Shown here in pieces: positions 16,097 to 24,848 of a DNA stretch of 64,000 nt. Each line of letters starts with the position of its first letter. Position 1 is the first letter of the stretch. The DNA comes from Cellvibrio polysaccharolyticus (GTDB lineage Bacteria > Pseudomonadota > Gammaproteobacteria > Pseudomonadales > Cellvibrionaceae): positions 3,534,001-3,598,000 of the forward strand of contig NZ_PRDL01000001.1 of NCBI RefSeq assembly GCF_015182315.1, given 5' to 3'. The translations under genes and the position numbers were made by a program. Below the pieces are notes generated by a model. It did not search any database. It saw only the letters and a list, made by a program, of their open reading frames with translations, and was not told the origin of the DNA.

Positions 16097-17829
16097 CCGC
16101 TCACATTAACACCGTGGAGCAAGAGTACGACATCGTGGTGATTGGCGGTGGCACTGCCGGGCCGATGGCTGCCATCAAAGCGAAAGAACGCAACCCGGCG
16201 TTGCGTATTTTGCTGATTGATAAAGCCAACGTAAAACGCTCCGGCGCTATCAGCATGGGCATGGACGGTTTGAATAATGCCGTTATTCCCGGCCATGCCA
16301 CGCCCGAGCAATACACCAAGGAAATCACCATTGCCAACGATGGCGTGGTGAACCAGAAAACCGTCTACGCCTATGCGCAAAACAGTTTTAAAACTATCGA
16401 GCAACTGGATCGCTGGGGCGTCAAGTTTGAAAAAGACGAAACCGGTGATTATGCAGTCAAGAAAGTGCATCACATGGGTTCCTACGTGTTGCCCATGCCG
16501 GAAGGGCACGATATTAAAAAAGTGCTCTACCGCCAATTGAAACGCGCACGCATTGCCATTACCAACCGCATTGTTTGTACGCGGGTGTTAACCGATAGCG
16601 AAGGTGCCGCTTGTGGCGTAGTCGGATTTGATTGTCGTAGTGGTGACTTTCATATTCTGCGCGCAAAGGCGGTCATTCTCTGCTGTGGTGCGGCGGGTCG
16701 TTTGGGTTTACCCGCATCCGGTTATTTGATGGGCACTTACGAAAACCCGACCAATGCCGGTGACGGTTATGCGATGGCGTACCACGCCGGTGCCGAGCTG
16801 GCGAACCTGGAATGTTTTCAAATCAATCCGTTGATTAAAGACTACAACGGCCCGGCTTGCGCCTATGTGACCGGTCCGCTGGGTGGCTATACCGCCAATA
16901 ACAAAGGTGAACGCTTTATTGAGTGCGATTACTGGAGTGGGCAAATGATGTGGGAGTTCTATCAGGAACTCGAGGGCGGCAATGGCCCGGTGTTTCTGAA
17001 ACTGGATCACCTCGCGGAAGAAACCATCCAGAACATTGAAACTATTTTGCACAGTAACGAGCGCCCCAGTCGCGGCCAGTTCCACGCCAATCGCAACACG
17101 GATTACCGCAAAGACATGGTGGAAATGCATATCTCCGAAATCGGTTTTTGTTCCGGTCACAGTGCTTCCGGCGTGTGGGTGAACGAGAAAGCTGAAACCT
17201 CGGTAAAGGGGTTGTATTCAGCAGGTGACATGGCGGCAGTGCCGCACAATTACATGCTCGGTGCCTTTACCTATGGCTGGTTCGCCGGTGAAAACGCCGC
17301 GGATTATGTTAGCGAGCGGGAATTTTCAGAACTGGATCAACAGAAAATTGAACAGGAAAAACAGCGCGTTTATGCCCCGCTGTTGCGCGAAGAAGGCTTA
17401 CCTCCCGCGCAGGTGGAGTACAAATTACGCCGTTTTGTAAATGATTATTTACAGCCGCCCAAAGTGACTAAAAAAATGGAAATCGGCCTGACCCGTTTCC
17501 ATGCCATTGAAGAGGATATTGAACAAATCAAAGCTAACAACCCGCATGAATTAATGCGAGCCATGGAAGTGAGCTTTATTCGTGACTGTGCCGAGATGGC
17601 AGCTCGCGCATCGCTGTACCGCAAGGAAAGCCGATGGGGTTTGTATCACCACCGCGTTGATTACCCGGAGCGTAATGATGCCGAATGGTTTTACCACTGC
17701 CACCTGAAAAAAGACGCCCACGGCAATATGGTGAGCTTCAAGAAAGATGTGGAACCTTACCTGATTCCATTGAATGAGTCCGAGCAAGATGCGTATCAGC
17801 ATTTGCGCCTGAAAGCAGCCAACGGCTGA
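16093..17829 (+). CDS. AprA-like FAD-dependent oxidoreductase (fumarate reductase/APS reductase flavoprotein family)
   Basis: A 578-residue flavoprotein. The dinucleotide-binding motif VIGGGTAGPMAAIKAKE lies at residues ~15-31, FAD contacts continue in LIDKANVKRSGAISMGMDG, and GLYSAGDMA ... MLGAFTYGW closes the FAD site. The C-terminal helical domain ends with RKESRWGLYHHRVDYPER. The organisation and the RSGAISMG segment are closest to adenylylsulfate reductase alpha-type proteins. The adjacent ferredoxin is the likely electron partner, mirroring AprAB. The real substrate is unknown; an ABC importer in the same operon suggests a transported organic or sulfur compound. Confidence 0.85.
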   Translation: MTAHINTVEQEYDIVVIGGGTAGPMAAIKAKERNPALRILLIDKANVKRSGAISMGMDGLNNAVIPGHATPEQYTKEITIANDGVVNQKTVYAYAQNSFKTIEQLDRWGVKFEKDETGDYAVKKVHHMGSYVLPMPEGHDIKKVLYRQLKRARIAITNRIVCTRVLTDSEGAACGVVGFDCRSGDFHILRAKAVILCCGAAGRLGLPASGYLMGTYENPTNAGDGYAMAYHAGAELANLECFQINPLIKDYNGPACAYVTGPLGGYTANNKGERFIECDYWSGQMMWEFYQELEGGNGPVFLKLDHLAEETIQNIETILHSNERPSRGQFHANRNTDYRKDMVEMHISEIGFCSGHSASGVWVNEKAETSVKGLYSAGDMAAVPHNYMLGAFTYGWFAGENAADYVSEREFSELDQQKIEQEKQRVYAPLLREEGLPPAQVEYKLRRFVNDYLQPPKVTKKMEIGLTRFHAIEEDIEQIKANNPHELMRAMEVSFIRDCAEMAARASLYRKESRWGLYHHRVDYPERNDAEWFYHCHLKKDAHGNMVSFKKDVEPYLIPLNESEQDAYQHLRLKAANG

Positions 17830-17845
17830 GCGGAGAACCTGTTAA

Positions 17846-18091
17846 ATGGCACAACGAGCACAGGATATTTTTTTTCGCAGCAGCGCACCGGTAACCGTAG
17901 ATGAAGACAAGTGCATAGCCCACAAAGGCTGCACAGTTTGCGTTGACGTTTGCCCGATGGACCTGCTGGCAATTGACCCGGTAACGCAAAAAGCGTTTAT
18001 GCAGTTTGACGAATGCTGGTACTGCATGCCTTGCGAAACCGATTGCCCAACTGGCGCAGTGAAGGTAGAAATTCCTTATTTGCTTCGCTAA
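17846..18091 (+). CDS. 2x[4Fe-4S] ferredoxin (AprB-like partner)
   Basis: An 81-residue ferredoxin with two cluster motifs: CIAHKGCTVCVDVCP (C-x5-C-x2-C-x3-C) and CWYCMPCETDCP (C-x2-C-x2-C-x3-C). The five-residue spacing in the first motif departs from ordinary bacterial ferredoxins and resembles AprB. It is 16 bp behind the flavoprotein gene and should pass electrons to or from its FAD. Confidence 0.9.
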   Translation: MAQRAQDIFFRSSAPVTVDEDKCIAHKGCTVCVDVCPMDLLAIDPVTQKAFMQFDECWYCMPCETDCPTGAVKVEIPYLLR

Positions 18092-18203
18092 AAAGTTCTG
18101 CTACCCGAACAACTTTCGGATGCATTTTTGCTTTGACCCTCTCGTAGCCTACCTCGCACACCGGGGCGGAGACGAATCCGATGATGACTCCTGAGAGGAA
18201 ACC

Positions 18204-19601
18204 ATGCCTTTTTATTCGAAAATTTTAACACTGCTATTAGCATCTGTAGTCAGCTTTACCGCGTCTGCCGAGACCATCCGCGTTGCCCTTGGTACACAGG
18301 ACACCACCATCAACTGCGCCGCCGGTGGTTTGGTTATTCGTGAACTGAAACTGCTCGAAAAGCATTTGCCGCGCACCGGTAAATACGAAAATGTTACCTA
18401 CGACATTCAGTGGAAAAACTTTACCAGCGGCGCCCCGCTGACCAATGAAATGGTCGCCGGTAAATTGGATTTTGGCTCCATGGCTGACTTCCCCGGCTCC
18501 TTTAATGGCGTTGCCTTTCAGGAAGCAGGCAAGAAAAGTTTGTTTATCAACGTGCTCTCCGGCAGCATCAAGGGCAGCGGTAACGGCATTGTCGTGCCAG
18601 CCAGTTCGCAGGTGCAGTCACTGGCAGAGCTGAAAGGCAAAACCATTTCAGTACCCTTCGCGTCTACGGCGCATGGTGTGTTGCTACGCGCAATTCGTGA
18701 CCAGGGCTGGGACCCGGAAAAAGATGTACGCATTATTGCCCAGGCTCCGGAAATCGCTGGCTCGGCGCTGAAAAGCAATCGCATTGATGCACACGCCAAC
18801 TTTGTGCCCTTTGCTGATCTTTTCCCCAACCGCGGCTTCGCCAGAAAAATTTTCGACGGTTCACAAACCAATGCACCGACCTTCCATGGCAGCCTGGTTG
18901 ATGCCGCTTATGCGGAAAAATATCCGGAGATTGTCGTTGCCTATATTCAGGCAACCCTGGAGGCCAACCAATTACTGGCAGCAGAGCCGGAAAAATATAG
19001 CGAGCTGATTGAAAAAGTTACCGGTATTGAAGCGGAAGTAAATTACCTCTTCCACGGCCCGCTGGGATTGCAAACTCGTGATCTGACCTGGAAACCGGAA
19101 TATCGCCAGGCAACCCAAACAGCCATCGACACCTTAAGAAGCATGAAACGCACCCAAAGCGATCTGGACGCAGAGAAATTTATTACCGATAAATACGTTC
19201 GCGCCGCCTTTGCGGCATCCGGTATTGATTACGAAGCCGCCTTGAAAAATTATGAGCAATTGCCACTCACGGCCAAAGATCACACGACCGGAGTAGCCAT
19301 CACTGATACCAAACGTGTAGCGCAAATCTGGGTAAAAGATGAACCGCTGGTGCGTCATTACAGCTCACCGGAAGCTGCTTTCACCGCGTTGAAAGCACTG
19401 GAAGAAGAAGGCAAGGCTATACGCGCGGTTTACGCTCAGGCATTTGATAGTGGTATCAAACTGCTGGCAACCCAGGCCTGGTTTGTGGCGGATGAGCAAG
19501 GGCAATTGAAAGCATTTTTGTTGAAAGGCCAGGCTGAAGAACATGCAGCAAAAGCTGGTGGCAAAGTGCTGGACTTCCCGTCGGCCAACCAGCAGGGATA
19601 A
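18204..19601 (+). CDS. ABC transporter substrate-binding protein (SsuA/NMT1-like) with NosL-like C-terminal domain
   Basis: A 465-residue protein, well above the ~330 usual for this family. GAGAGGAAACC precedes ATG 18204. Signal peptide cleavage is expected after TASA (residue 22). Residues ~25-340 match nitrate/sulfonate/taurine-type binding proteins (DFGSMADFPGSF, LKGKTISVPFASTAHGVLL). Residues ~375-462 look like NosL: SSPEAAFTAL, IRAVYAQ, ATQAWFV, then AEEHAAKAGGKVLDF. The Cys/Met copper ligands of NosL are not apparent. It lies first of three ABC genes, with a 1-bp overlap to the permease. Confidence 0.85.
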   Translation: MPFYSKILTLLLASVVSFTASAETIRVALGTQDTTINCAAGGLVIRELKLLEKHLPRTGKYENVTYDIQWKNFTSGAPLTNEMVAGKLDFGSMADFPGSFNGVAFQEAGKKSLFINVLSGSIKGSGNGIVVPASSQVQSLAELKGKTISVPFASTAHGVLLRAIRDQGWDPEKDVRIIAQAPEIAGSALKSNRIDAHANFVPFADLFPNRGFARKIFDGSQTNAPTFHGSLVDAAYAEKYPEIVVAYIQATLEANQLLAAEPEKYSELIEKVTGIEAEVNYLFHGPLGLQTRDLTWKPEYRQATQTAIDTLRSMKRTQSDLDAEKFITDKYVRAAFAASGIDYEAALKNYEQLPLTAKDHTTGVAITDTKRVAQIWVKDEPLVRHYSSPEAAFTALKALEEEGKAIRAVYAQAFDSGIKLLATQAWFVADEQGQLKAFLLKGQAEEHAAKAGGKVLDFPSANQQG

Positions 19602-20407
19602 TGAACATGCGTTTGGTCAACTATTTTATCAACCAGTGGAAACGCCTTGCCTTGCAGACCGGTGCGCTACTTGCTTGCCTGCTGTTCTGGCAAGTAGCGT
19701 CTACAACGAAATTGAATCTGGGCTTCATTACTTTTACCTATGTGCCCACGCCAACCGCTGTGCTTGATGCAGCCTGGCATTTGTTTACCTCCAACAAACT
19801 GCTGCCGCACCTCGGCAGCAGTTTGGCACGGGTATTTTCCGGGTATTTTGCGGCAGTCATTGTCGGGATTGCCCTGGGGTTAGTGATTGGGCGTTCACGC
19901 GTGGTTGAAGCATTATTACTGCCACCGCTGGAAGTCTTGCGCCCTATTCCCGCCGTTGCCTGGATTCCGCTGGCAATTCTGATGTTTCCATCCTCCGAAG
20001 TATCGATGATTTTTATCACGTTTACCGGCGCACTTTTTCCGGTGTTGCTGAATACCATTCACGGGGTGGAAGCGGTAGACAAACGCTTGATCGCTTCGGC
20101 AAAAAGTTTGGGAGCTTCACCATTTGCCATTTTGCACGAAGTGATTTTACCCGGCGCTGCGCCGAGCATTATCACCGGTTTGACCATTGGCATGGGCACC
20201 TCCTGGTTTTGCCTGGTAACCGCTGAAATGATTTCCGGCCAATGGGGTATTGGTTATTACACCTGGGAATCCTATGTGATTCAAAACTACGCCGATATTG
20301 TGGTAGGTATGTTGTTGATTGGTGTGCTGGGCATGGGGTGCAGTTTGCTGGTGCGTCTCGCCGGTAACTTTTTCATTCCCTGGTATTACCTGCGGAGAAA
20401 TGTGTAA
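19601..20407 (+). CDS. ABC transporter permease (SsuC/TauC family)
   Basis: A 268-residue inner-membrane protein with about six hydrophobic segments. It has the binding-protein-dependent permease EAA loop (SAKSLGASPFAILHEVILPGAAPSI, around residues 167-190) that docks to the ATPase. The TAATG overlaps on both sides tie it translationally to the binding protein and the ATPase. Related transporters move nitrate, sulfonates, taurine or thiamine precursors; the substrate here is not determined by sequence. Confidence 0.92.
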   Translation: MNMRLVNYFINQWKRLALQTGALLACLLFWQVASTTKLNLGFITFTYVPTPTAVLDAAWHLFTSNKLLPHLGSSLARVFSGYFAAVIVGIALGLVIGRSRVVEALLLPPLEVLRPIPAVAWIPLAILMFPSSEVSMIFITFTGALFPVLLNTIHGVEAVDKRLIASAKSLGASPFAILHEVILPGAAPSIITGLTIGMGTSWFCLVTAEMISGQWGIGYYTWESYVIQNYADIVVGMLLIGVLGMGCSLLVRLAGNFFIPWYYLRRNV

Positions 20408-21225
20408 TGACGATTGATCACATTATTCCCGGCGAAATTGAGCTGAAAAATCTTTCGATTCATCTGGGTGAAAAGAAAGACCGCTTTCAGGCAGTGGATA
20501 GTGTTTCTATCAATATTCAGCCGGGCGAATTTATTTGTATTCTCGGCCCATCCGGTTGCGGTAAGTCTACTTTACTGGGCGCGCTTGCCGGTCATTTGCC
20601 GCCGAGTGCGGGCGAATTGCTGGTAGATAACACACCGGTTAAAGGCCCGTCACCCGAACGCGGTATGGTGTTTCAGCAACACACGTTATTTCCGTGGAAG
20701 TCGGTTATCGATAATGTTGCTTTCGGTTTGAAGATGCGCGGGTTGGGTAAAGCCGAGCGCGAGCAACAGGCGCAGGACATTATTTCGCTGGTGGGGTTGA
20801 ATGGCTTTGAGAAGCGCTGGCCGAGTCAGTTGTCCGGCGGTATGCAGCAGCGCGTGGAAATTGCTCGCGTATTGGTGAATCAGCCTCGTTTGTTGTTGAT
20901 GGACGAGCCTTTCGGCGCGCTGGATGCTCAGACGCGTTTGGATATGCAGCAGTTGTTGTTGGATATCTGGTCGAAGATTCGCACTACCGTTGTTTTCGTG
21001 ACGCACGATATTGATGAGGCGTTGTTTCTGGCGGATCGCATTCTGGTGATGAGCCCGAGGCCGGGGCGAATTATTGAGGATTTGCGTTTGCAGTTTGCCA
21101 GGCCACGTCATACAGACCTGGTGACCAGCAGCGAATTTATGCAACTGAAACGCCATTGTCTTGAGTTGTTACGCCATACTGACGATCAGGTATTTCCAAG
21201 ATTGTCCCCGTTGGGATTGCCTTGA
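20407..21225 (+). CDS. ABC transporter ATP-binding protein (SsuB/TauB family)
   Basis: A 272-residue ATPase with Walker A GPSGCGKST, Q-loop VFQQHTLFPW, signature LSGGMQQR, Walker B LLLMDEPF and H-loop FVTHDIDEAL. It completes the importer with the two preceding genes. A palindromic intergenic element (21276-21386) begins 50 bp after its stop and separates it from the HEAT-repeat gene. Confidence 0.95.
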   Translation: MTIDHIIPGEIELKNLSIHLGEKKDRFQAVDSVSINIQPGEFICILGPSGCGKSTLLGALAGHLPPSAGELLVDNTPVKGPSPERGMVFQQHTLFPWKSVIDNVAFGLKMRGLGKAEREQQAQDIISLVGLNGFEKRWPSQLSGGMQQRVEIARVLVNQPRLLLMDEPFGALDAQTRLDMQQLLLDIWSKIRTTVVFVTHDIDEALFLADRILVMSPRPGRIIEDLRLQFARPRHTDLVTSSEFMQLKRHCLELLRHTDDQVFPRLSPLGLP

Positions 21226-21275
21226 GTATTATCAACTCGCGATTTAAAAGTGCCAATTTGAAAGTGCCATATGGT

Positions 21276-21386
21276 CGTCTGGCATCAGGAGCACTACTTC
21301 GAAATCGCATAGATACTTCCATGTAGCTCCCGCAAGCCATCCCTGGCTTGCAAGGTTTCGAAGTAGTGCTCCTGACACCAGACTCG
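21276..21386. repeat. Palindromic intergenic element, copy 2
   Basis: A 111-bp element. 21285-21304 pairs perfectly with 21356-21375 (20 bp) and GTCTGG (21277-21282) pairs with CCAGAC (21378-21383). The core has GCATAGATAC-TTCC-ATGTAGCTCC and a perfect inner hairpin GCAAGCCA/TGGCTTGC around TCCC. Core and ends align with copy 1 at 8990-9099, whereas the arm sequences have changed on both sides together. Confidence 0.8.
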
Positions 21387-21540
21387 TACGCAGCATATAT
21401 CACGTACAGTTTAAAAATTTCACATCGGCACAATGCGAATTTGGCGTTAGATGTTTGGCTCCAAAACCGGCGAGACGAGGAATGCTAAACAAATATAAAA
21501 CGCTGTACGTTTTTTTAAAATCAATTTACCGTGAGCCACT

Positions 21541-22509
21541 ATGTTTACCACTGAAACCGACAATGACGATATTCTTCAATTACTGCCCCGCCTTCAGGAT
21601 GACGATGCCGGTGTGCGGCGTATCGCGTTGATTGCGTTGGCTGATCTTGAAGACCCGGATAGCCTGCCCTTTTTGACCGGTGCCTTGCTGCACGATGTCG
21701 ATGCCGAAGTGCGCTTTGAAGCGGCGCGCCTGCTGGAAGCCTGGGAAGAAACCGAGGTAGTTTCTGCGTTGTGTACCGCGCTCACCGATACCAGCCAACA
21801 GGTGCGTGGGGCAGCAGCACAAAGTTTGAGCTTGTTAAAAGAGCCACAAAGCGGCCTGGTTATTTTGCCCTGGGCTGAACATGCCGATGAACAGGTTCGT
21901 CAGAGTGCCTTTCGTGCACTGCGAGAGCTACGCTTGCCCGATAGTAGCGGTGCAGCTATTCAGGCATTGCAGGATACCAGTGCCGGTGTACGCCGCGAGG
22001 CGGTGGGCGTATTGGGTTGGTTGAAGCACACTGAAGCCTTGCCCGAGCTCGCCCGACTGGCGAGCAGCGATGCCGATATTGAGGTAAGACGTGCCGCCGT
22101 TGGCGCACTGGCGTTTGCCAGCGATGAGCAAACCTTGCCCGCGTTGCAGGCAGCGCTGACTGATCCGGAGTGGCAAGTGCGTGAAGAGGCCGCAAAAACC
22201 TTGGGTAAACTCGCGCATCACCACAGCGGTGAAGCGTTACTGGCTGCATTGCAGGATGATTACTGGCAGGTGCGTTTGCAGGCTGCTCGTGCTTTGGGCA
22301 AGTTGCGGTATTTACCGGCACTTGAGTCGCTGTTAATAACCTTGCAACACAGCATCAGCAATTTGCGAAAAGAAGCAGCGCTGGCGTTGGGTGAACTGGG
22401 CAGTGCGCAGGCTATTCCGGCGTTGCAGCAAGCCGGGCAGGATGGCGACCCGGAAGTGAGAAAGGCGGTGCGCATTGCCTTGCAACAATTGGCACAGGCA
22501 TCATCATGA
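21541..22509 (+). CDS. HEAT-repeat protein (PBS lyase-type)
   Basis: A 322-residue alpha-solenoid made of about ten ~31-residue HEAT/PBS-lyase repeats, each near the pattern D..VR..AA.ALG.L......L..AL.D. No catalytic residues are evident, so it is probably a scaffold or adaptor. ATG 21541 is 315 bp after the ABC ATPase. Its stop overlaps the DUF971 start (ATGA), so the two are co-translated. It is likely part of the same functional cluster as the AprA-like operon. Confidence 0.9.
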   Translation: MFTTETDNDDILQLLPRLQDDDAGVRRIALIALADLEDPDSLPFLTGALLHDVDAEVRFEAARLLEAWEETEVVSALCTALTDTSQQVRGAAAQSLSLLKEPQSGLVILPWAEHADEQVRQSAFRALRELRLPDSSGAAIQALQDTSAGVRREAVGVLGWLKHTEALPELARLASSDADIEVRRAAVGALAFASDEQTLPALQAALTDPEWQVREEAAKTLGKLAHHHSGEALLAALQDDYWQVRLQAARALGKLRYLPALESLLITLQHSISNLRKEAALALGELGSAQAIPALQQAGQDGDPEVRKAVRIALQQLAQASS

Positions 22510-22832
22510 ATGCATTGAGCCAACCGGCCCCGCAAAGTATCCGCAATGAGCCGGCACAACAGCAAGTAAGCCTGGTGTGGAGCGACGGGGAAATCTCGTC
22601 GCTCTCGTGGTTATTGTTGCGTAGCGCTTGCCAGTGTTCCGGCTGCCGCGCCCGGCGCCTGAAAGGTACTATTTCATTGCTTGACCCGGATATCCGCGTA
22701 ACCGCCATCAATAATATGGTGTACGGCATCCAGCTGGTGTTTAGCGATGGTCACGAGCGCGGTATTTTTCCCTGGTCGTATTTGCGCCAGTTATCCGGCT
22801 TCAAACCTGACGCGCCAGCAGCTTTGGCGTGA
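22506..22832 (+). CDS. DUF971 (GBBH-like N-terminal domain) protein
   Basis: A 108-residue stand-alone DUF971 domain. It has the family core LVWSDGEISSLSWLLLRSACQC-SGCRARR and the C-terminal GHERGIFPWSYLRQL. In gamma-butyrobetaine hydroxylases the domain binds zinc through Cys and His; here Cys residues lie in ACQCSGC. It also occurs beside Fe-S proteins, which suits the neighbouring ferredoxin. The specific job is unknown. It is the last gene of the AprA/ABC/HEAT cluster. Confidence 0.88.
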   Translation: MNALSQPAPQSIRNEPAQQQVSLVWSDGEISSLSWLLLRSACQCSGCRARRLKGTISLLDPDIRVTAINNMVYGIQLVFSDGHERGIFPWSYLRQLSGFKPDAPAALA

Positions 22833-22928
22833 TAAGTTGATGGATGTCATTCCCTCGCGCGGGGTTCTGGTGAATAATGGCGTCTTTGATCCGCCCGGAT
22901 AAAGATGCCATTTTCCAGGATTCCTGCC

Positions 22929-23366
22929 ATGAAATACCCCGCTATTTTTTCTGCCCTGTTTAGCCTGTTATTCAGCACGTCGGCGTTGGCGTCGGAGCTG
23001 CACGCCGATGTGCATCGCGATGCGTTTTGCGGCTGCTGCAAGGACTGGATTGTGCATCTGGAAAACAACGGTTTTACCGTGAATGACCAGGTGGAAAGCA
23101 ATATGAATTCCATTAAAGAAAAACTCGGCATTGCACCGGCGTTGCGCTCTTGCCATACCGCTGTTATCAACGGAAAGTTTTTTGAAGGCCACGTTCCTGC
23201 GGATGCGGTAAAAAAGGTATTGGCCGATGACGATTTAATCGGCGCCGCCGTGCCCGGTATGCCGGTCGGTTCGCCCGGTATGGAAATGGGCGACCGTCAG
23301 GATAAATACGATGTTGTCGGCGTCACCCGCGATGGCAAAACCAAAGTGGTTGCCAGTTATCCCTGA
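22929..23366 (+). CDS. DUF411 periplasmic metal-binding protein
   Basis: A 145-residue secreted protein. ATG 22929 has AGGA upstream and begins a Sec signal (MKYPAIFSALFSLLFSTSALAS). The mature part opens with a CGCC motif (Cys34, Cys36, Cys37) in HRDAFCGCCKDW and has a second conserved Cys in RSCHTAVI. DUF411 proteins are found beside copper resistance genes and probably bind copper in the periplasm. It follows the DUF971 gene by 96 bp; with the NosL-like domain nearby this makes a second copper hint in the cluster. Confidence 0.88.
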   Translation: MKYPAIFSALFSLLFSTSALASELHADVHRDAFCGCCKDWIVHLENNGFTVNDQVESNMNSIKEKLGIAPALRSCHTAVINGKFFEGHVPADAVKKVLADDDLIGAAVPGMPVGSPGMEMGDRQDKYDVVGVTRDGKTKVVASYP

Positions 23367-23579
23367 CCTCCGGCTTGCCGCTGTAACACCGCGTGGTTTA
23401 CAGCGACGCAACAAGCCTTGCTCTGCCGTGGCGATTTTCAGCCATACTCACTACACCCTGTCAGTATTCCGCGTGCTGCTGCAACCTCTGCATTGCTGGC
23501 GACCGACCCGCCAATGCCGCCGCTTTAACAAGCAGCCATGCACTGACAGCTTCATGCAACCGTTAATGGATTTTGCGCC

Positions 23580-24674
23580 GTGTCACCATCGCCTTTGAGA
23601 AAAACCCGCCGCGTATTGCGGGAACAGTGGCAACAATTGATCACCTTCAATGCATCGGATCGCCGCTGGCAGTTGCCCTTTACCGCAGCGTTGGCGGCCG
23701 GGCTGCCGATGCTGATTGCGGCCATTCTCGGCCATATTCAGTTTGGTCTGGCGGCATCACTGGGCGGCATGGTGTTTTTGCATGTCAGCAAAACGCCGCT
23801 GTCTCATCGCATGATTCGCCTGATGACCTGCGCCTTCGGCATGATCGCCTGTTATGCCGTGGGGACTTTCTGCCAGTTTGTGCCGCTGTCGATTATTCCG
23901 GTGATTACCTTTACGGCGGTCGTGGTCACCATGATTGTGCGCTATTACGATATAGGCCCGCCGGGCTCTTTGTTTTTTGTGATGGCGGTGTCGATTGGCG
24001 CTTACACGCCCATTCCTATTGAACGCTTGCCGATGATGGTGGGTTTGCTCAGCCTCGGCTGTATTCTGGCGGTGTTTCTGGCGTTTTGTTACAGCCTGTA
24101 TATTTTACGCATTGAACCAGCCAACCCTGCGCCGGTGATTCAGTCCCCCGCATACAACTACGTTATTTATGATTCTGTCATTATTGGTGGCTGTGTTGGC
24201 GCCTCATTATTGCTGGCGCACCTGCTGCAAATGGAACGCGCGTATTGGGTACCAATCAGCTGTGTGGCTGTTATTCAGGGCGCATCACTGCAAGCGGTCT
24301 GGTCGCGACAATTACAGCGGGTGCTGGGCACGGCGTTGGGTATCTGGCTGGCCTTCGGTTTGTTGTCTTTACCGCTGAACCCGATCAGCATTTCATTTTT
24401 AATTATGCTTCTCACCTTTTTGGTCGAAATGCTGGTGGTGCGCCATTACGGCATTGCCGCGCTGTTTTTCACTCCACTCGGCCTGCTGCTGGCTGAAGCA
24501 GCAACACTCAGCATGGGCGGTGATTCATCAGCCATTGCCGAAGCCCGTTTTTACGATACCCTGCTGGGCTGCGCGATCGGATTGCTCGGTGGCCTTCTCA
24601 TTTACAACCAGCGCTGCCGCCATTATCTCATGCCCAAATTACGCCGCCTGATTCCTGCCCGCTCCATGTCATAA
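23580..24674 (+). CDS. FUSC-family inner membrane protein
   Basis: A 364-residue protein with about ten hydrophobic segments in two sets, separated by a loop near residues 170-195. The layout fits the fusaric-acid-resistance/aromatic exporter-like (FUSC) group. The start is GTG 23580; no ATG is near the beginning of the homologous-looking region. Known relatives export aromatic acids or polyamines but often need partner subunits, none of which is seen here. Function is therefore uncertain. Confidence 0.72.
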   Translation: MSPSPLRKTRRVLREQWQQLITFNASDRRWQLPFTAALAAGLPMLIAAILGHIQFGLAASLGGMVFLHVSKTPLSHRMIRLMTCAFGMIACYAVGTFCQFVPLSIIPVITFTAVVVTMIVRYYDIGPPGSLFFVMAVSIGAYTPIPIERLPMMVGLLSLGCILAVFLAFCYSLYILRIEPANPAPVIQSPAYNYVIYDSVIIGGCVGASLLLAHLLQMERAYWVPISCVAVIQGASLQAVWSRQLQRVLGTALGIWLAFGLLSLPLNPISISFLIMLLTFLVEMLVVRHYGIAALFFTPLGLLLAEAATLSMGGDSSAIAEARFYDTLLGCAIGLLGGLLIYNQRCRHYLMPKLRRLIPARSMS

Positions 24675-24848
24675 CAGCGCATGGAGTGGCTGCGACATTA
24701 ACCCGTGGCTTTTATAAAAAATTCCGTTAACGTTTTTTTAAATTCTCTGTAAACGCTGCGCCTGCACTTCTGGCACAGAATATGAATTATCCGTGTACCC
24801 GAATCATTACGATTGATTATTCAACACTGGATAAAATAGAGAGAACGC

